From: Lobosporangium transversale
Taxonomy: Eukaryota > Mortierellomycota > Mortierellomycetes > Mortierellales > Mortierellaceae
DNA: 64,000 nucleotides
Direction: 5' to 3'
NCBI RefSeq assembly: GCF_002105155.1
Contig: NW_019028983.1
Coordinates: 584,001-648,000, forward strand
The notes beneath the pieces are model-generated. The model was not told the origin of the DNA. It ran no database searches and worked only from the letters and a program-made list of their open reading frames with translations. This document shows positions 1 through 10,528 of this stretch, piece by piece. Within the stretch, counting starts at the first letter, position 1. Each line of letters begins with the position of its first letter. The position numbers and the translations under genes are program-made.

Positions 1-194
1 ATGACATCCTCTTGGAACTGTTGCAGAGCATAGATGAACAAAGCCAATTCTTCACCGGATGGTGTAGAGACGGTTTCCTCTTGTGTAGTCTGCAAATCGC
101 GTGCTAGTGCATGGCTAATATGCTCAAATCGTGCAATGGTGTCTGGCGCACGGTAGTATGTGATGTCAGATCCTCCTGATTTGCGGGCTGCCAT
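1..194 (-). CDS. SWI3/SMARCC-type chromatin remodelling subunit, N-terminal fragment
   Basis: The reading frame runs from an ATG at 194 (minus strand) to the left edge without a stop, giving 64 codons. It starts MAARKSGGSDITYYRAPDTI and continues to a segment ending LALFIYALQQFQEDV. Metazoan SMARCC1/2 (BAF155/170) begin with the same pattern: a basic M-A-x-R-K start, a Y-Y-x-A-x-D-T motif, and a later L-x-x-Q-L-L-Q-F-Q-E-x-V motif. The family is the scaffold of SWI/SNF-type nucleosome remodelling complexes and acts in the nucleus. The diagnostic SWIRM, SANT and leucine-zipper regions lie outside the window. The gene is divergent from the SR-protein gene at 465. The family call rests only on the N-terminus. 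Confidence 0.72.
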   Translation of the reverse strand, partial: MAARKSGGSDITYYRAPDTIARFEHISHALARDLQTTQEETVSTPSGEELALFIYALQQFQEDV

Positions 195-464
195 GTTGGA
201 ATGCCGCGTATGGAGAGTTGTCGAAAGAGGAAAAAGTGATGATTGAAAAAGATGGATTCAAAGTCTTCAATAAAAAAGGGGGCGCGTTCTTGATTCGGAA
301 GTTAAGGGGTCTGGATGGCCTAATATCAGGTGATAATTCGACTATGTCTGGAAAAAGAAATAACGCTCGTCTGGGCTTGCTCAGCCTCTTCAGTCTCCAC
401 CTTCAGTCCTTTTCTTAATCTTTCATCTCAATCTCCCTTATTTCAACAACATCATCAGCGCCAC
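195..464. promoter_or_regulatory. shared divergent promoter region, 270 bp
   Basis: This is the only spacer between the start of the SWI3-like gene (minus, 194) and the ATG of the SR-protein gene (plus, 465). Both promoters must fit here. It is pyrimidine-rich just before 465. No TATA box or named operator was recognised. Confidence 0.45.
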
Positions 465-1488
465 ATGTCTTCACTTCCCCCTCCTCCCCCTCCTCCCCCT
501 CAAGGTAGGATCACATATGATAGAGCAGGCTGCTTTGTATTCATGTAGGAAGACCTGTGATACAATATTGAATTGTAGCATCTTATTAATAATATCGTCT
601 ACCAACGGACATTTGTAAATTTACCGCAGCAGGTGACGGCGGTGCTCCTCCTCCAGCCTCCAACACTCATTCTACCGTATACGTTGGTCATCTGAGCGCA
701 AGGACAGAACGTCGCGATGTTGAGGAACTGGTAAGTTTATAGTCTTACGAAATCTATTTATCATATACAGTCTTATCATCATCTAATCTGACTATTATTT
801 TCACCACTCAGTTCGAGAAATATGGTCGCCTTGTGTCGGTCGAATTAAAGCACGGAGGCTTTGCCTTTGTTGAGTACGAGGACCCACGTGATGCGGATGA
901 TGCAGTGAGTAAATTGAATGGATACGAGCTGGATGGAAATAAGATTACAGTAGAGTGGTCTAGACGTTCAGGAGGTCCTGGTAGTGGATGCTTCCTCTGC
1001 AATCAGACAGGACATTGGGCTAGGGAGTGTCCAGAGGCCAGGGAGAAAGGAATGGACGTCAAGTCTGGAAAATGCTTCAAGTGTGGCGAACCTGGTCACT
1101 TGGCTCGTTTCTGTCGGTATGTTTTCTGCTATGATGGTTTTGTTTGTGAGATTCTACGTCTTTAATTAGGATGGCTATCCTGATAAACTCTTGTTTTTTG
1201 TAATGTAGTGGGGTGGACATAAGGCGCCACCCTCCCTACAGCGATTACCGTCGTGGACCCCCACCCCCACCTCGTTATGGCGGTCGTGGTCGTTCACCTA
1301 TTCCTTATGGACGCGATCCCTATGACTATTCATACCGTGGTCGAGGCTACTCTCGTTCACCTGACCGTGGATACGGTGGATATCGTGGACGCTCGCCTTA
1401 CCGTCCTAGCGGCGGATACCGTGGTCGCTCACCTTCTCCTTATTATCGTGATTCTGGACGTGGTCGTTCTCCAAGCCCGTATGGGTAA
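465..1488 (+). CDS. SR-type splicing factor: RRM, two CCHC zinc knuckles, RS/RG tail
   Basis: Exons are 465..504, 633..730, 812..1116 and 1209..1488; all phases close. The protein opens with a proline run, then an RRM with RNP2 (VYVGHL) and an RNP1-like GFAFVEY. Two CX2CX4HX4C zinc knuckles follow (CFLCNQTGHWAREC and CFKCGEPGHLARFC); the second is cut by the last intron. The tail is a long Arg/Ser/Gly/Tyr-rich region with repeated RGRSP. One RRM plus two knuckles plus an RS tail matches plant RS2Z and, with one knuckle, SRSF7/RSZ proteins, which bind pre-mRNA and recruit the spliceosome. The stop TAA at 1486 lies inside a good donor (GTAAG), so an alternative 3' exon is possible. Confidence 0.88.
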
Positions 1489-2355
1489 GTTGAAAGACGT
1501 TTAATATGTTCAGTATTTGTTACGAAGGCCTATTCGTGTCCTTGTTCTATATCACATTTGTTTTTATCCATTCATTGTTGTGTCGTGAGCGTGTTTTTTT
1601 CGTACCTTTTCTTTGTCTTCTTCGCCCTTTCGCCGGTTGATATCATGGAGTTATCCTAAATGCACCAGCATTGGCGTGTTCTCGCTAGTCGACTAATTTT
1701 CAATTCGGACGTGATAAAGAGCAGGCGTGCCACAGGTCAACAGGAAAAAAATAGGCGGCTTTTTATTATTCTTATTCTTATTCGCTCTCTTCAAGTTGAA
1801 AATGGAAATTGGATTCACACTTTGGACATTTGAGTACATTTTCATTTTATGGTTATGATCATACGAAGAGACACCGGGGACAATTTCTTTTTCTTTCTTT
1901 CTTTTTTTTTTTTTTTTTTTTTTGTCGCTGACCACACGAAGGCGCCTTGTCCTGGAGTGGCGAAGCATCATGGGCTGGGATGTGCATACAGTGGAGTGCA
2001 GTACGGGATAATGAAGACAACAGATGACCAACCTCGAGGACGGATCTTTTCGGGAACCGTTTCTTTTTTTCTTTCACTTTTTACGCATGCAGACGAGGAG
2101 CTCCACCACCCCCACCACCCCAGAGACGCGTCTAAGCCAGAAGGAACCAGCCGGGAGCCAGGATTGCAGTATGCAGGAGCCGTAGTCGAGGGCGAAGCAG
2201 CCATCTAGGACCCTGTGAGCTTTCTTTTTCGTAGTTGACCTCAAAATGCCGAAATAAAATCCAAAACGACGTCACTTTTTTTTTTACCTTTTTGTAAAAG
2301 ATCAATTCGTTTGTTTCATTTAGCCCATTTCCATTGCATTGAGCGTTAAACAGCC
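1489..2355. other. intergenic: SR gene 3' region and next promoter
   Basis: No gene is seen. The stretch holds the 3' untranslated region of the SR gene, a T-tract around 1902-1923 and a shorter T-run near 2275-2284. Open frames here are short and driven by low-complexity sequence. Confidence 0.6.
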
Positions 2356-3662
2356 ATGAGACTCTCCACACATATTCTATCGGTCATGGGAACGCCATGT
2401 AAAGGACCCGCACGACTTTCTCTTTTTAGTAGACCTATGCTCTCACTTTCATGTCCTATATCTACAGCTGCGTTCTCTCGCCTGTATTTACCTCACGACA
2501 CAACAATAGTACGCGCGGCCACAATAGCAGGCAGCTCGTTAGCTATATCTCTGTCAGGACACTGTCGCTCATGCATGGATCTCGAAACACGCTTTCGTAG
2601 AGGGTTGATGACAGATACCAGAAGGAAAGAAGAGCCTTTGTTGAAATTTTCTGGAAATGAGAATAAACACGTCTCGCCTCAAGAATATAAAATTCGCGTA
2701 GGAGCAGGTACTAAACCCATTAAGCTATATATCAGTCCATTATCTCTATCCGTCCCCCATCTTCTTCAAGGCATACGGATGATTCGTAAGGTTTAAATGA
2801 GACTCATTCTGTATTTATATTGAAACATCTAGCTATTAGGACACTGCGTGAAGAGCTGCCACAGTTTTTTCAGGACGGTCTGTGTACGACTTCAATCTAT
2901 GCCTCTAATATCCGATTAATCGAAGCTAGTCATACGAATGTTTCGATTCAGGGCAAATCCGTCTACTTCCTCCTTGCTGGCGCCCTTCGCTGGAGCTTCA
3001 AGATGTGGTTCCGTGATCTTGAGGTAGAGATTTTGTCCATCCGAGTGAATGACCGAGGAGGGAGGGGGCTCAAGGGCATGGACTCTGGCAACGACACTAA
3101 TGGGAGCGCAATGTCATCACAATCATCTATTTCAGCATCAGCATCATCCAGTAACATCCTGCGTTCCTTTGAAGCTGAAACAATGTTTGATACACTGGAT
3201 AGATCTGTTCATTACTTTGCAAAGGAGTCACCAATAGATTTTACAGAGCGATATAATCCTCCAAGTGTTGTCTATGCTGATAAATTGGGTAAGAGTGTAG
3301 GCCCTGCTGGAATGGAAGACAGTACGGGTGAAGAGAGCCAGCCATCACCTGCGACAACAGTGACTGTGCGATGGACCATGAAGGGTACGACTCGACCGTC
3401 TGTAGTATTGACATCAGCAGGACCAACATTGCCACCACCATCGTCCTATGAGGGTGTGTTTATGTACCAATTTGATGACCGTGGGTTAATCGATGAGCAC
3501 CGGATCGAGAACATCATGCCGTCGCCAAGCCCTGAAGCAATCCAGCGTGCGTTTGCATGGTGGGGTTGGCTGTTGAGTCGCACACGACCTGCAACGGCAG
3601 CAGTATCAGAGGATGCGGACATTCGAAAGCGTCTTGGACTAGGATTTGTTAATAATAAATAA
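2356..3662 (+). CDS. DUF2358 family protein (C6orf136-like), probably mitochondrial
   Basis: Exons are 2356..2785 and 2833..3662; a 47-nt intron is removed in phase 1, giving 419 aa. The N-terminus is rich in Arg, Ser, Thr and hydrophobic residues and lacks early acidic residues, which fits a mitochondrial presequence. The second exon carries LREELPQFF, a Y-A-S-N-I-R-L-I stretch, FLLAGALRWSFKMWF, VTVRWTMKGTTRP and YEGVFMYQFDDRGLIDEHRI. This order (leader helix, fold core, aromatic strand, W-x-h-x-G-x-x-R, then Y-E-G-x-x-x-Y) is the DUF2358 pattern of human C6orf136 and plant homologues, a SnoaL/NTF2-like fold of unknown function. A Ser-rich low-complexity insert sits in the middle. No biochemical role is claimed. 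Confidence 0.66.
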
Positions 3663-4085
3663 AACAGAGAAGCTTCGAGAGATGGCTTTCTGTTGTGTAC
3701 ATGTTCATGTAATGGTGTAGTGTATAAATTATGCATGACATGTATGATATAATACAATGATGCACAATGCGAAATGAGTAAAAGATGGGCCGCGTGGTAG
3801 TCTTCACATGAGGGGAGATGTGCATCACTTAATTATCGTAGTCAGGTTTTTTTTATTTTATTGATCACTTCTCTCATTTCTTTCTTTCTTTTTCTCCTTT
3901 GTCTCCCTGTCTTCCCTTTTCCTTTTTCCTTTGTCTTTAAAGACCTTTGTATACCTTACTCTTCTCCATCTGTTATACACTCCACTCCAGCATATCCCAT
4001 TCACTTTAAACAACAACTCGGATAAAAAAGAAAATAAACATACCCCGCATTTCCTTTTTTGCATTCCTTCGAAAATTTATTAGAT
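3663..4085. other. intergenic spacer
   Basis: It holds the 3' region of the DUF2358 gene and a pyrimidine-rich promoter (TTTCTTTC-type runs, 3850-3940) ahead of the carrier gene. No gene or RNA was recognised. Confidence 0.55.
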
Positions 4086-6270
4086 ATGGCAACGCTCCAG
4101 ACCAGTCCTGCTGGTTCTACCAACAGCAACTTCCATGGTCAGATCATCCAACAGCCTTCATCTCTTTCGATACAACACCTTGAGCCACGCAAACAACAAC
4201 AGCAATCAACACATGGTGCTCGGAACACAAGATCATGGGATTATGTAGCTAGAACCATGGTGGCCGGAGGAGTAGCAGGGATTACGGTATGCATTCTTCC
4301 GATCTCTTTCTTTCTCTCTCTCTCTTTTTCTTTCTCTTTCTATTTTTTTTTTTTTTATTACATAATAACGTTATTGATAAGAAGTAACAGAAAAAAGGCA
4401 GCCAAACCCTTCAGTAATAAGGACAATTTTTTTTTTTTCCGAAATCGTATCTTTGATGGAGAAAGAAGAGATAGTGTATATATATATAATACATTGTGTT
4501 TAATCCAGTCCGGTGTTTACTTTACTTCGGGAAGAAATGATGACAAACGGTCCGCCGTGGGAGAAATTATTAAGTTTTGGCTGATTTATCCTACCCCGGA
4601 TTTTACAAAACTTTATTAACATTTGATCTGGGGACATGGAAGACTTAATTATTTATTTATTTTTTTCAGCATGTGCCCATCCCTCTCTCCATACATCCCA
4701 CGTATGTTCGTTTCTCTGCCCTGTTCTATCCTACTCCGGCTATCTGCGTCTGCTTTTGATACTTGGTGACTGATGGGTGTCTTAAAATGATCTCAACTTT
4801 TGTTAGGCTAAAACCGCCATTGCCCCATTGGACAGAGTCAAGATTCTTTTCCAAGCTAGTAATCCACACTATGAGAAATATGCAGGTACAAACTGAGAAA
4901 AAAAAAAAAACCGTGTTAACACTTTAAGGCATCTTTGGATTGATGTATACAAACAAAATCTAGTCAACACAATGGGAGCGATTGGAGCGTTTACATGGAT
5001 ACCGTACCGATAACCGATAAAGGCTATTGAGGCAAAAGATAGAATCTTTTTTTTTTTTTTTTTTTTTTTTAAAGAAAAAAAAAAAAAAATATGGACAAGG
5101 ATATGGATCGTTGCGCTTCAGCGTTAAATGATTCAATGTAATCTACTTCTATTCCACCTAATTTAACTCGTTTATTAATATATATATTATACCTTTTTCA
5201 TTTATATCATTAGGAACGTTAACAGGGGTATTTAGAGCAACACGAGATATTCAAAGGACTGTTGGACTACGAGGATTATTCCAAGGGAACTCTGCTACGG
5301 TGTTAAGGATCTTTCCATATGCTGCTATCAAGTTTATGGCTTATGAGCAGTATCGCAGTGTAAGTTTCATTTTCCTTTATTTATTTATTTTTAAGTCAAC
5401 CAGTGCAGCCCAACTTACTGACGAGGCTGAAACAACTCTCAAAATTGTAAACGGTCCCAACAATAGCTGCTAATGCCTACAAGGATAGATGAGACGCCTT
5501 TCAAGAAGTTGATTGCAGGATCCATGGCAGGCAAGTTAATTACAAAATCACATTTCTATCATCAAGGAGATTATATGTTTGAATGAATGTAAAAAAAGAG
5601 AGCGCCAATGTCCTGACTTGGATGTATTTAATACATTTCAATAGGCGTGACATCTGTATTCTTCACATATCCACTGGATTTGTTCAGAGTACGGCTTGCT
5701 TTCAATACGGAAGCCACATCGTACCTGACACTAGCCAATAAGATATACAATGAGCCAACAGCAACACCAACAAGCTTCAGGATGTCCAATTTTTATCGTG
5801 GATTCCTTTGTTCAGTAGTAGGCATGATCCCGTATGCAGGTGTATCTTTCTTCACTCATGATATCATGCAGGATTATTGTCGGAAAAACCTTCCTTGGAC
5901 GTTAAAAGCCATTCATAGCCCGATATCAGGTCAGCCTAGTGGTAGTCGCGATATTATTGAAGCAAACTCTCGTCCAGAGCTGCTGACCACAGCAGAACTG
6001 GCTTGTGGAGGGATTGCAGGCGCAGTTTCGATGACAGCAGCGTATCCGTTTGAAGTCATCCGCCGTAGAATGCAAGTTGCAGGCGCAATGGAGATAAATA
6101 AGAGCACTTTAGTGGATGGTATATGGGACACAGCCAAGAGGATCTACTTTACAAAAGGGCCACGAGGGTTCTTTGTGGGGTTGAGCATCGGATACCTCAA
6201 GGTTACACCGATGGTAGCCTTGTCATTTGCAGCGTACGAGAAAATGAAGATTCTCCTGAAAATAAATTAA
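4086..6270 (+). CDS. mitochondrial carrier, Leu5/SLC25A42-like (coenzyme A transporter)
   Basis: Five exons: 4086..4286, 4807..4885, 5214..5359, 5467..5530 and 5645..6270; 371 aa. All three carrier repeats are visible with the P-x-D/E-x-x-K/R signature: [15 protein letters not shown] and YPFEVIRRR. Gly-rich helix starts ([16 protein letters not shown]) precede repeats one and three. The first repeat ([11 protein letters not shown]...HYEKYAG) and the second ([16 protein letters not shown]) resemble yeast Leu5 and animal SLC25A16/A42, inner-membrane carriers linked to CoA uptake. The N-terminal extension of about 50 residues is Gln/Ser-rich. Intron 4 uses a GC donor (GCAAGT at 5531). The ATG at 4086 was chosen over an in-frame upstream ATG at 4059 because the upstream residues show no carrier similarity. 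Confidence 0.83.
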
Positions 6271-6783
6271 TTTTAGACTTTTATTGAGTGCCCTGATTTT
6301 GTAGTTGTTTGTCAACCGACCTGGTTTTCATAAAAAAAAAAGAGAGAGAATGCATGGCCTAGTTATGTGGTAGAAACGCAAATGGCTCAATGTGTATTTT
6401 GTTACTGTTTGATAAGATGACCGCGGATCAAGCCATAATATTCTCCGAGATGACATTGAGAAGCGCGTATATTTTGTACATTGCATGCTACGAGAAACAT
6501 CCCCTTACTTTTGTCTGTGCAGTAAGGATGATTAAAGGGAAGAGTAGAAGTTGATCATGTCAATGAAAGTTAATGTCTGCACCGCGTCTTTTTTTTTTTT
6601 TTAAAAAAAAAAAAAACACACACACACACACAAACATCCTTTTCTTTTGCTCTCTCATCTCTCATCTCTCCTCTTTCCTCTGTTTTAGATCTTTTTGATT
6701 CCTATTCAAGTTCTCATCGCAAACCCTATTGTTCTCTAGTCGACAACAACAACCTTACAAAAAAAGAAGAATAATAAAAGAAA
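6271..6783. other. intergenic spacer with A/T tracts
   Basis: It contains the 3' region of the carrier gene, adjacent T- and A-tracts (about 6590-6616) followed by a short (CA)n run, and a CT-rich stretch before the ERG6 start. No gene was recognised. Confidence 0.55.
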
Positions 6784-7093
6784 ATGACGCCTCCAACAGC
6801 AACAACAACTATAATCAGTCAACGTAATCAAGAGGATTTATTACTCTCAAAAATCCTACACGGCAACTGGGACGAGAGTGTCCACCAAAGTTCCTTCATC
6901 TCGAAGCTCTATCAAAAGGGTCGTGTATCTCAATCATCCACCGTCAATGACTATCTCGATAATTGGAAAGAGGAGAATCCTGAAAACGAAACTGAAGCGG
7001 ATCGAGCTCAACGTGCTAGTGCATACAAGGCCGTCGCCAATTCCTTTTATGACCTGGCCACAGACTTTTACGAGGTATTAAGGAAGAATGAAA

Positions 7094-7127
<34 letters not shown>

Positions 7128-8105
7128 GCCTTTATTTTTATTATTTTAATGCTATTTTATTATTAAAAAATCCTCACCAACATACACTAATATTATATGT
7201 GTATTTTTAAATATTAAAATAAAATAAATAAAATAAAGTATGCCTGGGGAACCTCATTTCATTTCTGTCGTTTCCGCCCACGCGAACCCTTTCAACAGGC
7301 GATCGCAAGACATGAACACTACCTAGCTGCCAGCATGGGGGTTCAATCACACCACTGTGTCCTCGACATCGGCAGTGGCGTCGGAGGCCCTGCCCGAGAA
7401 ATCGGACACTTCACAGGTGCTTATGTCACAGGCCTTAATAACAATGATTATCAGATCGCACGGGCCAAGCGATATGCACTGAACTTTGGACTCGATCATA
7501 AATCTGATTTCGTCAAGGGTGATTTCATGAACATGCCATTTGATGATAACTCCTTCGATGCTTGTTATGCTATCGAGGCCACAGTCCACGCATCCCCATT
7601 GGAGGGTGTCTATGGTGAAGCCTACAGGGTCTTGAAACCCGGTGGTGTCTTTGGATGTTATGAGTGGCTATTAACAGAAAATTATGACCCCACAAATCCT
7701 GACCATCTTCGTGTGGTTCGTGGATTGGAAGTCGGCAATGGTATCGCGAAGATGGTCACTATCGAGGAATGTCACCGAGCACTCGAAGCCGTGGGTTTCA
7801 ATATTGAGAAAGCACAGAACATGGGGGCGACGGACGATGAGATCGAATGGTACTATCCTCTTGAAGGTGATATTCGAAAAGCGAATACTTTTTGGGATTA
7901 CTTGACAGTCTTGAGGGCCACGACTGTAGGACGCGCAGTGACGACGTATATGGTACAAGCCCTGGAAGCCGTGGGATTGGCCGCTCCCGGCAGTTCAAAG
8001 GTTTCAACAGTCCTTCAGCTTGGTGCAGACTCGGTCTTGGAAGGTGCACGAATGGGCATCTTTACCCCAATGTACCTGTTCGTTGCTAGGAAACCTAACG
8101 CGTAA
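6784..8105 (+). CDS. ERG6: sterol 24-C-methyltransferase
   Basis: Exons are 6784..7074 and 7239..8105, phase 0; 385 aa, close to yeast Erg6 (383). The enzyme moves a methyl group from S-adenosylmethionine to C-24 of the sterol side chain in ergosterol synthesis, at the ER or lipid droplets. Visible landmarks: the sterol-binding aromatic motif YAWGTSFHF just after the intron; RHEHYLAASMG; SAM motif I VLDIGSGVGGPAREI near residues 138-152; and YAIEATVHA plus RVLKPGGVFGCYEW further on. The 164-nt intron carries an A-tract of about 28 bp near its donor. The gene is tail-to-tail with the sterol isomerase (152 bp between stops), so two ergosterol-pathway enzymes are neighbours. Confidence 0.95.
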
Positions 8106-8257
8106 TCAGACATATAGGTTCTTCCCCACTCTCCCATCCCCATTACTCATTATAGTCAATAAACAAATTAAACAACCATAAGGTATCTTTATAATTCAAT
8201 AATATTTTATTATTTCGTGCTTTTTTTTTTTTATTATTTTTTATTTTAAGTAAAAAT

Positions 8258-8589
8258 CTAGTTCTTCTTCTTGCCCTTGGCAACAGCATCCTTCTCCTGA
8301 GCAAGCTTCATGCCTCTGTGCAGGTGCTTGATCGCATTGAAAATGTAGATGCTGGGGATAACGATCCAGAAAAAGTTGAAGAAGACAAAGTAAAAGTAGT
8401 AATAGAATGGATGAGGATCACAGTGAGGGCTGCCTTCGATGATCGTAGTGAAGTAGTAGAGCACACATCCGTAGAGTTGGCCTACTGAGATGACCAACTG
8501 AAAGATATAACGGGAAGGAAGGTTTTTACACATTGCATAGGCTATGTAGAATGCCAAAGGGCCCCATGCGAACTATGATCAATGCGTTA

Positions 8590-8623
<34 letters not shown>

Positions 8624-9138
8624 TCAGATGTCAGCAAATTCAAAAAAAAAAAAAAAAAAAAAAAATCGCGATCTACTATTTTAACAAAATTAATTTCTTC
8701 AGTCTCCTTCAGACTGAGAAACAATAAACAGGTCAAAAAACTTACAGCAGTGATGCGCTCCATGATCAAGACAAATGGGTCGCTGGTGAGGTATCGGGAA
8801 TCACTCAGCGAGTACTCCTTCCAGACCTGGGCGAACACGAACTGATCACCGGCCAATGTCTTATGAAAGACACCAAAGTAACCCTCGAAGAAAAGATGAA
8901 TAAATCCACACATGACGAACCAGAGAAATGTCAACTGGTTGCCGAGACCCTTGAGGGTTGAGTTACGATATTGATATGAGATGGCAAGGGCGAGTACAGC
9001 GATAGCACCGAATCCTGAAAATAGGATCACGAGAGTTTCCTGCATAGTATTGGTATTGGCCACATAATGGTTGAGAAGCAGATCTCGTGGATAGTATGGA
9101 TGAGCAATACGCTCCACGATCGATTCCATGGTTGTCAT
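8258..9138 (-). CDS. EBP-type sterol delta8-delta7 isomerase
   Basis: Exons (minus) are 8746..9138 and 8258..8572, phase 0; 235 aa versus about 230 for human EBP. The protein has several hydrophobic segments and the EBP hallmarks: CGFIHLFFEGYF with the catalytic-type His and Glu, WKEYSLSDSRY, the intramembrane Glu in MERITA, then AWGPLAFY, FQLVISVGQLYG and a C-terminal lysine-rich ER-retention-like tail (KGKKKN). EBP moves the double bond from C8 to C7 in sterols in the ER. Yeasts and most Dikarya use the unrelated Erg2 for this step. The start at 9138 was chosen because the frame upstream is low-complexity. The intron holds two A-tracts (plus-strand sense), 8590-8620 and 8643-8664. Confidence 0.92.
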
Positions 9139-10528
9139 TCGATGAGAAAGAATGAGAAAGATGAGTGAATTGTTCAAAAAAAAGTCATGAAAGAAAAGAA
9201 ACCTGTTAAACAAAAAAACCGTTTTTTTAACTGTGACACGTGGCTTGTACCTCCACATAACGATCAGGCCATTTTTTGCTTTTTTACTCAGACTTTGATC
9301 TGATCTTCCAAAAAAAATCAGGCCATTTCTTCCCAACTCTACTAAAAAAAAACTCCTCTACGCGGGATCGGTCTTCCCTAAATGCAATAGAAAGTTCAAA
9401 GGACCTAGCTTGCCTTGGTAATCATCACTCATTCTTCAGATACGATCCTTTCCCTACATAGCTCACATCAATATCAATGCTATAGACATATCAAGGTTAT
9501 TTTCCTTCTCAGATAGGAGCTCCCATAGTCATGTATACAATCAATCCGAGAACGAACAGGCTTAAAGAGCTATTTATAACCCACTTGCTTTCTCAATGTT
9601 TCTAGAATAATCGTATACAGTGACTACTATGGACGCTATTTTAGAAAGTTTTGTCGCGTTGGATTGAACTCGAGCGCCATCGGAATTTTCCTCAGACGAA
9701 AATATTGATGTGCAAAGTTCACTGTCTTTTTTTTTTTTTTTTTTTTTTTTTTGGATTATGCTTACTGTCACAATACAGCGCCGCCTCGAGTGGAGGTGTC
9801 AATAGATAACAGTGGTTGCGGTCCAACCTATTTACATCCTTGAACTCGAGATTTTGAAGGATGTGTTGCAGGCCAAGTCAAGGAGTGAATGGCATTAAAA
9901 ACTACGCGTGTTTTGGTGCCATGTAAGGATAATGGTCATTTCGGCTTTTGAGCGCTGTCTATGGTCAGGCCCTTTGTATACACTAATCTTTTGGAGAAAT
10001 AAGAAGTGAGCTGTAAAGACAGAGAATGGTGATGAACAGACTGATAGGATGACTTGCAGAAAAAGCAGTGTGAATGGAGAAATAACATTGATGATATCGC
10101 TATGAGAATACACTGTGTGCGGATCCACCTGTGAGGTTAGAGATATTTCATGTTCACGAATGACGGTATTTCTAACGAAACACAAACGCGTCCAAAACCA
10201 GATAAATATTTCTCTCGGGTAAATCTAGTGGTAGCAGTAAAATCATCAGAGTGGTGAAATTGGTGTGTAGAGTCTCTGTAAAAGCACAGGATGGTAAGGA
10301 AATATCCAGACAGAGATTTTGGTAACCTGATGAAATATAAGCTGTTCAGCCTCGAGAGTTGCTTGGAAATATTCCTTTTACCAAGTCACAAAGACATCTT
10401 AAGCTATTCTGGTACCCAATATTACAGTGTTACTTCCAGCCTCTATTCTTCTATTTATTGAATATATTGTCATTCTACATTATAATTATTATGGAAGCAG
10501 TTTGATGTACTATTCTCAAATTATTATT
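9139..10528. other. intergenic, no gene recognised
   Basis: This is 1.4 kb between the isomerase start and the CRN stop. It holds a 26-bp T-tract (about 9727-9752) and otherwise mixed sequence. A 96-codon minus-strand frame at 9895-10185 has no recognisable domain and was not called. Confidence 0.5.

Noticed and set aside
9895..10185. 96-codon minus-strand frame between the isomerase and CRN genes
   Set aside because: No family resemblance or supporting splice structure.
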